DNA of 64,000 bases from Chloroflexota bacterium. Its GTDB lineage: Bacteria; Chloroflexota; Dehalococcoidia; Tepidiformales; Tepidiformaceae. The stretch spans positions 310,001 through 374,000 of the forward strand of contig JACRBT010000001.1 of assembly GCA_016234445.1 (NCBI GenBank), in the 5' to 3' direction. The position numbers were made by a program, and so were the translations under genes. Positions within the stretch are counted from its first letter, which is position 1; each line of letters opens with the position of its first letter. The notes beneath the pieces are model-generated. The model saw nothing but the letters and a program-made list of their open reading frames with translations, was not told the origin of the DNA and ran no database searches. Below, in pieces: positions 8,130-15,968 of this stretch.

Positions 8130-9371
8130 CTAGATCACCTTCTTCGCCTGCATCTCATCCAGCTGATCCGAGAAGTAGCCGAGGAGTTCGCCGTAGATGC
8201 GGTGGTTGTCGGCGCCGGGCGCAGTGGTGCCGCGCCAGATCTTCCCCGGCGTGGCGGAGAAGTGCGGGAGTGGACCAGTGCCCCGGACGCGGCCCACCTG
8301 TTCGTCGTCCCATTCGATGTGCACGTTTCGCGCCTGGTAGTGGGGGTCTTCCGCCGCCAGCTTCGAGCTCAGGATCGGGCTGCAGGCGACGCCGGCTTCG
8401 TTCAGGATGGCGATCACTTCCGACATCGTGTGCTCTTCCACCCAGCCGCGAAGGATGGCGTCGAACTCGACCCCGTTGGGCTCGTTGATGGCGGTGCGAG
8501 CGGTCGCCCAGTGGGGGTCTTCGGGATCCAGGCCGAGCACCCGGCAGGTCTTGTCGAAGATCGTCTGGGCCGGGGCGGCGATGACGACCGAGCCGTCCGA
8601 CGCCCGGAAGACATCGTAGGGCTGGAAGGCGGGCGACCGGTTGCCGCTTCGCTCGCGGACGACGCCAAGCTGGAACCACTCGACCATCGTCCCCGCGAGG
8701 ACCGAGTGGATCGCCTCGAACTGGGCGAGGTCGATCGCCTGCCCCTGGCCCGTTTCCTTGGCGTGGAGGTGGGCGGCGAGGCACGAGGAGAGGCAGAAGA
8801 GCGCGGTGATGTAGTCGGCGGTCCAGGGCGCCGCCCGGGTCGGCGGCTCCGGGTCGGGGAAGCCCGTCTGGTACATCGACCCGCCGAAGGCCTGGCCGAT
8901 CATGTCGTAGCTGGCGCGGCCAAGGTATGAGGACTCGCCGGACTGGCCGTAGCCGGAGACGTGGCAGATGACCAGTTTCGGGTTGTGGGTGAGCACCGCC
9001 GCGTCGGTCAGTCCCCAGCGTTCGTAGCTGCCTGGCTTCGAGCTTTCCATCCAGATATCCGCGCGTTCGATGAGCTTGAAGAAGATCTCGCGGCCCTCGG
9101 GCTTGCTCATGTCGAGGGTGACGTTGAACTCGTTGCGGCGTTCCGCGAGCCAGCTCGTGCCGACTTCACCCTTCCCGTCTCGCGACGGGACCTTGAGGCC
9201 GATCGTCCGCCAGGTGTCTTCGATGTGGGGGTTCTCGACCTGGATCACCTCCGCGCCCCACTGGGCGGCAAGCGCGGCCGCGAAGGGCTGGGCGATGACC
9301 GACCCGGTCGAGAGGATGCGGACTCCCTGGAGGGGGCCGAACTGGTCGGGGACGAGTGTCTGGCGGGTCAT
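8130..9371 (-). CDS. CoA-transferase, CaiB/BaiF (family III)
   Basis: 413 residues. Moves CoA between an acyl-CoA donor and a carboxylic acid; used in carnitine, bile acid, oxalate and aromatic acid degradation. Seen: the N-terminal LQGVRILSTGSVIAQPFAA block, the CoA-binding region (AERRNEFNVTLDMSKPEGRE), and GRASYDMIGQAFGG with the expected catalytic Asp at 156. Later SAHLHAKETGQGQAIDLAQFE-type residues are typical of the family. The ATG at 9371 is preceded by GGAG. It is divergent from the IscU-type gene. The substrate cannot be inferred; nearby acyl-CoA genes suggest a role in organic acid catabolism. Confidence 0.93.
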   Translation of the reverse strand: MTRQTLVPDQFGPLQGVRILSTGSVIAQPFAAALAAQWGAEVIQVENPHIEDTWRTIGLKVPSRDGKGEVGTSWLAERRNEFNVTLDMSKPEGREIFFKLIERADIWMESSKPGSYERWGLTDAAVLTHNPKLVICHVSGYGQSGESSYLGRASYDMIGQAFGGSMYQTGFPDPEPPTRAAPWTADYITALFCLSSCLAAHLHAKETGQGQAIDLAQFEAIHSVLAGTMVEWFQLGVVRERSGNRSPAFQPYDVFRASDGSVVIAAPAQTIFDKTCRVLGLDPEDPHWATARTAINEPNGVEFDAILRGWVEEHTMSEVIAILNEAGVACSPILSSKLAAEDPHYQARNVHIEWDDEQVGRVRGTGPLPHFSATPGKIWRGTTAPGADNHRIYGELLGYFSDQLDEMQAKKVI

Positions 9372-9489
9372 GGTGGGCTCCGTGGTGGGTTCGCCCCGGG
9401 CAACGGGGAGTGCGCCGCAGAATACGCAGCCGGGCCGCGCGAGGGAAGCGGGTTTGACGCCCCTGCCCCGGCCTCGGGAAGATGGCCGT

Positions 9490-9870
9490 GTGGCCGCCTA
9501 TTCGGACCTCGTCATCGAGCACTTCCAGAACCCCCGCAACGCCGGCGAAGTCGAATCCCCCGACGGCGAGGCCACGACGGCCAACCCCGTTTGCGGCGAC
9601 CGGATGCGCGTGACCATCCGGGTGACCGGAGGGCGCCTGGCGGAGGTCCGATGGCAGACGCGGGGCTGCCCGCCGGCCATCGCCACGAGCTCATTCGCCA
9701 GCGAGATGGTGCAGGGCTGGACGCTGGAAGACGCGAGCGCGCTGACCCGCGAGGCCATCGCCACGGGCATCGGCGGGCTGCCGGCTGACAAGGTGCACTG
9801 CAGCGTCCTCGCCGCCGATGCCATCCGCGCGGCGATCGCCGACTACCGGGAAAAGCACCCCGGCGGGTAG
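9490..9870 (+). CDS. Iron-sulfur cluster assembly scaffold, IscU/NifU-N family
   Basis: 126 residues. Scaffold on which [2Fe-2S] clusters are built before transfer to apoproteins. The three ligand cysteines are present: Cys35 (NPVCGD), Cys60 (TRGCPPAIATSS) and Cys104 (KVHCSVLAADAI). The N-terminus (YSDLVIEHFQNPRNAGEV) is the classical IscU start. The initiation codon is GTG at 9490, preceded by GGGAAG with eight bases between. No isc/suf partner genes are in the window. The usual Asp/Lys switch residues are partly altered (ANPVCGDRM). Confidence 0.93.
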   Translation: MAAYSDLVIEHFQNPRNAGEVESPDGEATTANPVCGDRMRVTIRVTGGRLAEVRWQTRGCPPAIATSSFASEMVQGWTLEDASALTREAIATGIGGLPADKVHCSVLAADAIRAAIADYREKHPGG

Positions 9871-9962
9871 GCCCGCAGCCAAGTGTCCCTTACCGAAACT
9901 ATGCGTATGATCCGGCCAAATGGCGCCACCCGGCGCCGGTACGCCAGCGCTCCGGAGTTCCG

Positions 9963-10184
9963 ATGCTCGCCTATCTCCCGTTCCTGATTGACCCGCTCAC
10001 CTTCGGCATCGTCGCCCTGCTCATCATGATGGGCTCGACGGTGATCTTCACCATCCCTGTCTTCGCGACACGTGGCAGCACGCAGTTGATGTGGTTGGGG
10101 ATCGTCGGGTTCGCCCTGACCGCGGAACTGGCGCTGCTGGTGACGCTGGGCATCCTGGTGGACCAGGGCAAGATCTGGAACTGA
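9963..10184 (+). CDS. Small two-helix membrane protein
   Basis: 73 residues, two hydrophobic helices at about 10-34 and 43-66 joined by a short polar loop (ATRGSTQ), ending DQGKIWN. Function unknown. CGGAG lies five bases before the ATG. A TATGAT (-10-like, five of six) at 9906-9911 would give a leader of about 45 bases. The low charge and lack of catalytic residues fit a small accessory subunit of a membrane complex or a stress peptide. Confidence 0.7.
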   Translation: MLAYLPFLIDPLTFGIVALLIMMGSTVIFTIPVFATRGSTQLMWLGIVGFALTAELALLVTLGILVDQGKIWN

Positions 10185-10217
10185 CGCCCATGGGGCACTG
10201 ACCGCGGACGCGCCGCC

Positions 10218-11135
10218 TCAGTCGACCGGCTGCGGCAGTCCCTGGACCCGGTGGTAGGCCCCGTTGAAGACGGCATAGGCGCCGCACCGGCTGCAGTCGA
10301 CGTTGTTCCCATAGCAGCAGAAGGTCTTTTCGAAGTTCCCGCCGTCGCCCATGTAAAGCGGGAGCATGTGGCGCATCACGCAGGGCTCGCCGTTCTCGCC
10401 CGTGTATTCCAGGGCGCGGTCCGACTTCATCATCTCCAGGGCGCCGACGTTCGACTTGATCAGCTTCGGATAGGCGCGCTTCATGGCGATAACGCGGTCG
10501 ACGACCTCGTCGCGCTCCCGGAGGTCGTCCCAGGCGAGCTCGCTGTGTTCGCCCTTGCTGGGCACGTAGAAGGTGAAGGCGACGCCGTCGACCGGCCAGT
10601 CCTTCACCCCTTCGACGAACTCCTCGATGGCAGGGGCGTTCTCGCGGGTGATGGTCATCTGGAGGATCACGTTGGTGCGGTCGTTGGGGTCGCGGGCGAA
10701 GATCGCGTCCTTCACCTTGCGGTAGACGCCGTCGCCGCGGATGGGGTCGTTGTAGGCTTCGGGGCCGTCGAGGCTGACGGTGACGAGGTGGCCGGGCGCC
10801 GAGGGGATGCCGTAGGTGCCGTTCGTGACGATCGAGCTGCGCGGGAAGAGGCCCATCGCTTCGAGGACGAACTTCTTGCGGATCATCGGCTCGCCGCCCA
10901 TGAAGAGCATCGACTCGATGTGGTGCTTGTCGCGAAGGACGGCGAGCTGGTAGAGCATCGTCGCGTCGTCCATCTTGTCTTTCGGCGCGTTCGGGTTGTC
11001 GGCGCGAAAAACGAAGCAGTGCCGGCAGGAGAGGTTGCAGACGTTCGTCACGTTGACGAGGGCCGACCGGAAGGTGCGGTCGCCAAAGTCGGTGGGTTCG
11101 CGAAGGACGATGTCAGGTTCGGAAATCAATGTCAT
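10218..11135 (-). CDS. Radical SAM protein with C-terminal cysteine cluster
   Basis: 305 residues. The canonical 4Fe-4S/SAM motif CNLSCRHC gives Cys33, Cys37 and Cys40, and MLFMGGEPM is the glycine-rich SAM contact. The C-terminal third contains further cysteines: one in GEPCVMRH and a cluster (FCCYGNNVDCSRCGAY). These could bind one or two auxiliary clusters as in SPASM/twitch enzymes. No peptide precursor or obvious substrate gene is adjacent. The start ATG at 11135 has GGAG five bases upstream. It could be a peptide- or cofactor-modifying enzyme. Confidence 0.87.
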   Translation of the reverse strand: MTLISEPDIVLREPTDFGDRTFRSALVNVTNVCNLSCRHCFVFRADNPNAPKDKMDDATMLYQLAVLRDKHHIESMLFMGGEPMIRKKFVLEAMGLFPRSSIVTNGTYGIPSAPGHLVTVSLDGPEAYNDPIRGDGVYRKVKDAIFARDPNDRTNVILQMTITRENAPAIEEFVEGVKDWPVDGVAFTFYVPSKGEHSELAWDDLRERDEVVDRVIAMKRAYPKLIKSNVGALEMMKSDRALEYTGENGEPCVMRHMLPLYMGDGGNFEKTFCCYGNNVDCSRCGAYAVFNGAYHRVQGLPQPVD

Positions 11136-11229
11136 GTGGCTCCGCCATGCGAACGATCTCGCTCACGCGCAACCTTAGCATGCCACGCAAGCCCCCGGGC
11201 GCCAGAAAACGCGGAGAAGGAACCAGGCG

Positions 11230-11928
11230 TCAGGCAACGAGGACAAGTTCGTCAACGAGCGCCGCCAACTCCCTGGCGACTTCGCGCGGGTGGGTGTACG
11301 GCGCGAAATGGGTGAGACCGGAGGAGCGCGTGGGCCATGCTCGGGCTCTTGCCTCCTCCAGCGCGCCGTCGTAGGCGGCGCTGAGGCGCAGGTAGCCGCA
11401 GGGCAGCCAGGCAGGCAAAGCGGCCTCCGGGAGCACTTCCTCGAAGAAGGACAGGGGCCGCGGCGTGACGAGCCCGAGCAGCGAGCTGCGGGCTTCGTCG
11501 CCCGGCACAAACGGCCTGAGTTGCGCGTCGGTCCAGGTCGGCCACCTGCCACCCGCTCGCAGTCCCCGTTCGAACGCTTCGAAGGCGCTCGGAGACAGCG
11601 TCCGCTCAAGCTCGTCGAGCCGCGACCTTCCGGGGTGAGGGAGCGTGGCGTCGAGGAAGGCAACCATTGCCTGGTCATGCCCGAGCGCCCCCAGCACGGC
11701 CGGAACCAGGGGGCCAGCGCCGCTATGAGGGACGAGTAGTACCCGCTCGCCGCCGCCGGGCCGGGGCACCTGGCGTGCGGCACTGGCGATCATCTCGGCA
11801 TTGCTGTCGCCGTCGACATTGAGAACGGACGCCGGGAGTCCGAGCTCGCGGAGGGCGGCTTCCAGCGGCTGGAAGAATTCGGGCCTCGCCAGGAACGGAC
11901 TCGGAAACAGGACAGGCCGGGCATGCAC
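11230..11928 (-). CDS. Alpha/beta hydrolase-like protein
   Basis: 232 residues. A nucleophile-elbow-like motif (VLLVPHSGAGPLVPAVL) at about 82-98 places a Ser after His, and a possible acid follows in VAFLDATLPHP. A His near the C-terminus (LTHFAPYTHPREVA) could complete the triad. The elbow reads PHSGAG instead of GxSxG, so activity is uncertain. Only nine bases separate it from the HTH gene upstream, so the two are co-transcribed. No substrate is suggested. Confidence 0.7.
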   Translation of the reverse strand: MHARPVLFPSPFLARPEFFQPLEAALRELGLPASVLNVDGDSNAEMIASAARQVPRPGGGERVLLVPHSGAGPLVPAVLGALGHDQAMVAFLDATLPHPGRSRLDELERTLSPSAFEAFERGLRAGGRWPTWTDAQLRPFVPGDEARSSLLGLVTPRPLSFFEEVLPEAALPAWLPCGYLRLSAAYDGALEEARARAWPTRSSGLTHFAPYTHPREVARELAALVDELVLVA

Positions 11929-11937
11929 CCGATGAGG

Positions 11938-12156
11938 TTACAGCAGGCGGCGGATGGGTTTGCGGCCCGGGCGCGGGTCGTAGTTGCTCTTGAACATCTC
12001 GAGCTTGTCGCGCTCGATGAGGTACTTGCCGGCGAAAAGCGTCGCGGGCAGCTTCTTCTGCTTGATGAGCCGGCGGAGGCTCTGCGGGTGGATGGCGAGC
12101 TCGCGGGCGGCCTCCACCAGGTCCAGGTAGTTTTCAAACGGGGTGATGACTGCCAT
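11938..12156 (-). CDS. Excisionase-type helix-turn-helix protein
   Basis: 72 residues from the ATG at 12156, with a GGGAGA ribosome site upstream; the frame stays open to 12219. The MerR/Xis-type HTH_17 fold is visible: LDLVEAARELAIHPQSLRRL (recognition helix), then IKQKKLPATLFAGKYLIERD, where the small hairpin ends. The C-terminus is basic (RPGRKPIRRLL). No integrase, att-like repeat or phage gene is near, so it is more likely a stand-alone DNA-binding regulator than a true excisionase. It shares an operon with the hydrolase-like gene. Confidence 0.85.
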   Translation of the reverse strand: MAVITPFENYLDLVEAARELAIHPQSLRRLIKQKKLPATLFAGKYLIERDKLEMFKSNYDPRPGRKPIRRLL

Positions 12157-12239
12157 CGCCAGGGTCTCCCTCCCACGGCAAACGGGGCCGCTGCGTCGCC
12201 CGCGGTTGCAATGGATCAACCGCTTAGGCAGAAACGAAG

Positions 12240-12267
12240 ATTAGCAAACCCGGGGATTTATTGTCTA
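12240..12267 (-). promoter_or_regulatory. Candidate sigma-70-type promoter for the HTH/hydrolase operon
   Basis: Minus strand TAGACA (12267-12262), 16 bases, GCTAAT (12245-12240). The leader would be about 75 bases. Confidence 0.35.
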
Positions 12268-12272
12268 CACCC

Positions 12273-13460
12273 CTATGCAGTTTCTCCGGGGGCCACCTGC
12301 GGCGGCCAGAGCCGCCGGGCCACGAACACCGTCCGTTTCCCCGCGAGCGTCGTGCAGAGGAGGGTGACGCGCTCCCCCGGCAGGTCGCCAAGGAGCCGAC
12401 GGAGTTCATCTGGTTCCACCGGGAAGGCCCGGCGCCGAATCTCGTCGGGCCGCCATCCACGAGCCCTCAGGAGACCCCGCAGCCGGGCCACCGAGAAGTC
12501 GAGCCGCTCCAGGACTTCGAAGGTGGCACAGAGCGGGTCGAAGGCGGGTTCGGCCGCGGCCAGGTAGGCGACTTCCGGGTCGATCATCCGGGCGCCGGTG
12601 CGCTGGGCGAGGTGGCGCACCAGCCCGGCCCGGGTGACGCAGGACTCGGGGTCGAGCAAGAACGGCCCCGGGGGGACGATGGCGGCCGGCGCTTCTGGCG
12701 CCTCCGAGGTGAGTTCGGCGCCGGCCGGGAGAAGCACGGCACGCCGCAGCCCGGGCACCGCGTCGCCGCCGAACCAGAGGGCGCACTCACGGAGCCCTCG
12801 GCCAAGCTGGACGAATTCCACTTCCGCCGCAACCGGGAGGTGGGCGCGATCGATCCCGGGCGGCCCCTTCACGACCCCCGCCGCGGCGGCCGCGGCGAGC
12901 GTCATGGTTACGTCCCACGGGGGCGTGAACGCGCGCGGGTCGAAGGCGCGCATCACCCCGGCGCGGCGGGAAGGGTCGATCAAGACGGCGTGCCGGGAGA
13001 GGTCGAACGGCGGGCGGGTAGCTTCCCCCTGGACGACCGCCGCCCCGGGGACGTTGGCGGCGGCAAGCAGCGCCGTGGGCCGATCGCGGTCGAGGCCGGC
13101 GCCGCGAGCTCCCGTTGCGGCCAGGGCATGGAGGTCGCCGCCGATACCGCAGGTGAGGTCGAGCACGGGCAGGCCGTTGTCGGCGAGCCGCCCTGCCCGG
13201 CGCTGCGCCACGAGCGGGTGCGTCATCATCTCAAGGCCGTTGGCGGAGTAGAGCGGAAGCGGGCTTTCGCCGAATCGCTCGCGTGCCCTCGCCGCGAGCG
13301 TCACCTGTTCCGCCAGCGCCGCCGCTTCGTCTGGCGCCCACGATTCGCGGAGGACCGCGGCGAGCCGGTGCAGGGGCAGCGTCCCCAGCCCGGCATCAAG
13401 GCCGGCGAGCGCCTCCCGGCCGCGGGCGGAGACGAGAAATCGCGCCCGGGCGAGGTCCAT
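12273..13460 (-). CDS. Class I SAM methyltransferase with THUMP-like C-terminal domain
   Basis: 395 residues. The methyltransferase core has its SAM loop at about 97-111 (PVLDLTCGIGGDLHALAA) and a later IDPSRRAG motif in the position of the catalytic loop. The C-terminal about 90 residues (FEVLERLDFSVARLRGLLR, then RRRAFPVEPDELRRLL) match the THUMP-like domain of putative RNA methyltransferases. RNA modification is therefore likely; the target base is unknown. TACACT ends seven bases before the ATG, with no ribosome site, so the message is probably leaderless. It is divergent from the HAD gene. Confidence 0.85.
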   Translation of the reverse strand: MDLARARFLVSARGREALAGLDAGLGTLPLHRLAAVLRESWAPDEAAALAEQVTLAARARERFGESPLPLYSANGLEMMTHPLVAQRRAGRLADNGLPVLDLTCGIGGDLHALAATGARGAGLDRDRPTALLAAANVPGAAVVQGEATRPPFDLSRHAVLIDPSRRAGVMRAFDPRAFTPPWDVTMTLAAAAAAGVVKGPPGIDRAHLPVAAEVEFVQLGRGLRECALWFGGDAVPGLRRAVLLPAGAELTSEAPEAPAAIVPPGPFLLDPESCVTRAGLVRHLAQRTGARMIDPEVAYLAAAEPAFDPLCATFEVLERLDFSVARLRGLLRARGWRPDEIRRRAFPVEPDELRRLLGDLPGERVTLLCTTLAGKRTVFVARRLWPPQVAPGETA

Positions 13461-13467
13461 GGAGGCG

Positions 13468-13473
13468 AGTGTA
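13468..13473 (-). promoter_or_regulatory. Candidate -10 element of the THUMP-like methyltransferase (leaderless)
   Basis: Minus strand TACACT, seven bases before the ATG at 13460. It sits back to back with the plus-strand element at 13490. Confidence 0.5.
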
Positions 13474-13489
13474 GAGCACCGTCCGCGGC

Positions 13490-13495
13490 TATGCT
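13490..13495 (+). promoter_or_regulatory. Candidate -10 element of the HAD phosphatase gene
   Basis: TATGCT. It ends three bases before the ATG at 13499 and six before the in-frame GTG at 13502, so by the pattern of this window GTG may be the true first codon. Confidence 0.4.
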
Positions 13496-13498
13496 CCG

Positions 13499-14170
13499 AT
13501 GGTGGCCGCCATCCTCTGCCTCGACTTCGACGACACGATCGTGCTCGACAACAGCTCCCGGCAGGTGTTCGAACGCTTCGCCGCGGACGGCTGGCGGGAC
13601 CTCGAAGCCGCCTACCACCGGGGCGAGTTGACGGTCGAGCAGTACAATGCCGCCGCCTTCGCGACCGTCGAGGCCACGGCAGAGGAGATCGTCGCGTTCG
13701 TGCGAACGGTCGCCCGCCCGCGGCCGGGGCTGCCGCAACTGAACGCCTGGGCCGCCCGGAACGGCTGGCTGGTGTCGGTGGTGAGCAACGGGCTCGACCT
13801 CTGCGTCGACCCCGTCCTCGACGACCTGGGCCTTGACCGGGTGGCGCGGCACTGCGGCCGGACCACCCGCGGCTATCGCTGGCGGGTGTCGTACTTCAGC
13901 CCCCGGGGGGTGGAGCTGCAGCAGGGGTTCAAGCTGGCCTACGCCTCCGCGCACCACCAGGCGGGCGACTTCGTGGCCTACATGGGCGATGGCGCCTCCG
14001 ACGTTGGCGCTGCGCGGCTGGCAGGGGCGGTGTTCGCGCGAGACACCCTCTGGCGGGAGTTGAAAGACGAACACCCCCGCATCTACGCATTCGAGACCTT
14101 CCACGACGTGATCGCGGTCCTGGAACGGGAGGCCGGGGCGTGGCTCGCGGCCCCGGCGATACGCGACTGA
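13499..14170 (+). CDS. HAD superfamily phosphatase (HAD-IB, PSPase/MtnX-like)
   Basis: 223 residues. HAD motif I is CLDFDDTIV with the two catalytic Asp at about 9 and 11; motif II is VVSNG; motif III/IV is AYMGDGASDVGAARLA. The cap lies between motifs I and II, as in phosphoserine-phosphatase-like enzymes and MtnX. The substrate is a small phosphorylated metabolite. The ATG at 13499 is followed directly by an in-frame GTG at 13502 that better fits the -10 spacing. It is divergent from the methyltransferase gene with 38 bases between. Confidence 0.9.
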   Translation: MVAAILCLDFDDTIVLDNSSRQVFERFAADGWRDLEAAYHRGELTVEQYNAAAFATVEATAEEIVAFVRTVARPRPGLPQLNAWAARNGWLVSVVSNGLDLCVDPVLDDLGLDRVARHCGRTTRGYRWRVSYFSPRGVELQQGFKLAYASAHHQAGDFVAYMGDGASDVGAARLAGAVFARDTLWRELKDEHPRIYAFETFHDVIAVLEREAGAWLAAPAIRD

Positions 14171-14200
14171 ACCGCTTCCTGCGCGCCTCCCGGGACGCCG

Positions 14201-14220
14201 AATGTGATGTGGTTCACATT
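14201..14220. promoter_or_regulatory. CRP/FNR-family binding site
   Basis: Perfect inverted repeat AATGTGA-N6-TCACATT, containing the full TGTGA-N6-TCACA consensus of CRP-like proteins (CRP, GlxR, Vfr). It lies in the gap before the repeat-containing surface protein gene and overlaps its likely -35. A regulator of this family would be encoded outside the window. Confidence 0.8.
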
Positions 14221-14241
14221 CTCCACTGTCGTCTTTACCAT
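14213..14241 (+). promoter_or_regulatory. Candidate promoter of the surface protein gene
   Basis: TTCACA (14213-14218), 17 bases, TACCAT (14236-14241). The -35 lies inside the CRP-type site, centred about 38 bases before the expected start. This suits class II activation or repression. The leader would be about 120 bases. Confidence 0.5.
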
Positions 14242-14368
14242 CGGGTAGGGTGCGCCGAAAGGGCCGGGGCGAGACTCGAAGTGAGCCAGGCTGCGAACCC
14301 GAAAGCGAAGCAGCCGAAGGAGACGACCGGCCCCGCGGCTTGAATCCGAATCGGTCACGGAGAAAGAT

Positions 14369-15220
14369 GTGAATCTCCATCGAACCCTCATCGGGGCTGC
14401 CATCGGCGGGCTGTTGACCGTCGTCGCGGGAGTCGGGATTGCGCCCCTGGAAAGCGCGAGCGCCCGGGTCCCCGCGGAAGACGTGCCCGCGGGCCTGACA
14501 GCCGCCATCAAGGCCACGGTCGAAAGCCGCGGCGAGGTCTACGTGGGCGACTGCTCCACGGCCACCATCAAGGACATCGGCAAGCGCTGCTCGACGGTCG
14601 GCGAGATCGCGGACGGCAAGGCCACCGTGTTCATCGGCATGCCGTTCTCGGACGACATCTTCGAAGCCCGCTACTCGGTGTCCAACGGTACCTGGGTACA
14701 GGTCGGTGGCGTGGAGTCCCCTACCGGCGGCGCCGGTCAGCCCGGCGGCAACCCCGGCACGGACCCCGGCCCACCGACGAGCAACGTCCCGGCGGGCCTT
14801 ACCGCCGCCATCAAGGCCACGGTCGAAAGCCGCGGCGAGGTCTACGTGGGCGACTGCTCCACGGCCACCATCAAGGACATCGGCAAGCGCTGCTCCAACG
14901 TGGGTGAGATCGCGGACGGCAAGGCCACCGTGTTCATCGGGATGCCGTTCTCGGACGACATCTTCGAAGCCCACTACTCGCTGTCCAACGGCGCCTGGGC
15001 CCAGGTGGGTGGCAACACCGGCGACGGGTCCGGCAACCCGCAGCCTGCTCCAGGTGGCGAGGCCCCCGAGCCTCAGCCCGGCGAAGTGCATACAACCAGC
15101 GGCGAGAACAGCGAATTGCCGCTGGTCGCCGGCATCCTCGGCGCCCTCGCCGCCGCCGGCGTCGCGGGACTGGGTGTTGCCGCCCGGAAGCGGCACGATC
15201 GCACCGCCCTGGCCCGCTAA
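14369..15220 (+). CDS. Exported membrane-anchored protein with two tandem repeats
   Basis: 283 residues from a GTG preceded by GGAGAAAGAT. Signal peptide at about 1-32 (LIGAAIGGLLTVVAGVG, then SASA). Two almost identical 76-residue modules follow (about 39-114 and 140-215), each with one cysteine pair (GDCSTATIKDIGKRCS) that could form a disulfide outside the cell. A Gly/Pro/Glu-rich spacer comes next, then a single membrane helix (LVAGILGALAAAGVAGLGVA) and a basic tail (ARKRHDRTALAR). The order of export signal, modules, spacer, helix and basic tail is that of a wall- or membrane-anchored surface protein. ELPLVAG before the helix faintly resembles a sortase motif but lacks LPxTG. Module function unknown; likely under CRP-like control. 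Confidence 0.85.
   Translation: MNLHRTLIGAAIGGLLTVVAGVGIAPLESASARVPAEDVPAGLTAAIKATVESRGEVYVGDCSTATIKDIGKRCSTVGEIADGKATVFIGMPFSDDIFEARYSVSNGTWVQVGGVESPTGGAGQPGGNPGTDPGPPTSNVPAGLTAAIKATVESRGEVYVGDCSTATIKDIGKRCSNVGEIADGKATVFIGMPFSDDIFEAHYSLSNGAWAQVGGNTGDGSGNPQPAPGGEAPEPQPGEVHTTSGENSELPLVAGILGALAAAGVAGLGVAARKRHDRTALAR
14483..14710 (+). repeat. Tandem intragenic repeat, copy 1
   Basis: 228 bases encoding one module (VPAGL to QVGG). The second copy starts 303 bases later; the two are nearly identical at the DNA level, with only scattered substitutions. Confidence 0.9.
14786..15013 (+). repeat. Tandem intragenic repeat, copy 2
   Basis: Second 228-base copy. Long stretches, including synonymous positions, are unchanged from copy 1, pointing to a recent duplication or gene conversion. 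Confidence 0.9.
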
Positions 15221-15246
15221 GGGAAGCGCCAGCCAGCCCTCGCCAT

Positions 15247-15286
15247 GGCCGCCCCGGGAGGGATCCCGGGGCGGCCGTTTCGTCTT
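15247..15286 (+). terminator. Rho-independent terminator of the surface protein gene
   Basis: Perfect 13-base stem GGCCGCCCCGGGA / TCCCGGGGCGGCC with loop GGGA, followed by GTTTCGTCTT. It begins 26 bases after the stop. Confidence 0.85.
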
Positions 15287-15374
15287 GTGACGACGGGGGT
15301 CGGCTGGCCCGCCCCGTGCGACTGCGAGTAGGCTATGCAGAAGCGCGAGGACAGAACGCGAGGAGCGCTGGCCG

Positions 15375-15968
15375 ATGAGCGTCGTGACCATCCCGACACG
15401 GATGCAGGCGTATTGCTTCCGCTGTAAAGCGGTCAGGGAACACGACTTCCTGCAATGGACCCGGTCCGAGATCCTTCCCAACTCCTCCTCCGCTGAACTC
15501 AGGTGCCGGGCTTGCCAGCGCGTGGGACGATACGCCCAGCGGGATCGACCCTGGGGTATCTTCCTCGTCTTCCTCGGCCTGCTGCTGTTCGCGCTGCCGT
15601 GGGTTGCCCTGGCCGCACGCTTTGCCAGGGGCGAAGGCACGTCGAGCACGCTCCTGTATTTCGCCGCTTTCGCGCTCCTGTGCCTCTTCCCGGGGGTGGC
15701 GCTGCCACTCCACGGTTGGCGGCGGTTCCTGGGAGACGCCGGCTTCGGCGCGAAACTGCCACAGATCGAGCGGTTGCATCCCCTGGTCCTGAGGCTGTCG
15801 GGAGGCTACCTGGTGCTCTTCGGGATAGGCGTCTTCGGCCTGGATCTCTACAACGGCATCACGGAGGGCTTCGAACCTTATGCCGGACTCGGTGCGCTGT
15901 TCGCTGGCGTGCTTGTTGTGATCGGGAGGCAGCTTTACCTCAAGGGTCAGGCGCTCGACACCGCCTGA
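15375..15968 (+). CDS. Zinc-ribbon membrane protein
   Basis: 197 residues. A short N-terminal zinc ribbon has C14-x2-C17 (YCFRCK) and C44-x2-C47 (RCRACQ). Four hydrophobic helices follow at about 61-83, 92-112, 137-155 and 165-184. I do not recognise the family. Soluble zinc ribbons on small membrane proteins often mediate protein contacts. GAGGAG lies nine bases before the ATG. A TAGGCT at 15329-15334 is a possible -10. It stands alone between a terminator and the flavodoxin gene. Confidence 0.78.
   Translation: MSVVTIPTRMQAYCFRCKAVREHDFLQWTRSEILPNSSSAELRCRACQRVGRYAQRDRPWGIFLVFLGLLLFALPWVALAARFARGEGTSSTLLYFAAFALLCLFPGVALPLHGWRRFLGDAGFGAKLPQIERLHPLVLRLSGGYLVLFGIGVFGLDLYNGITEGFEPYAGLGALFAGVLVVIGRQLYLKGQALDTA

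Noticed and set aside
11938-12219. Prophage or integrative element at the Xis-like gene
   Set aside because: No integrase, tRNA, direct repeats or change in composition nearby.
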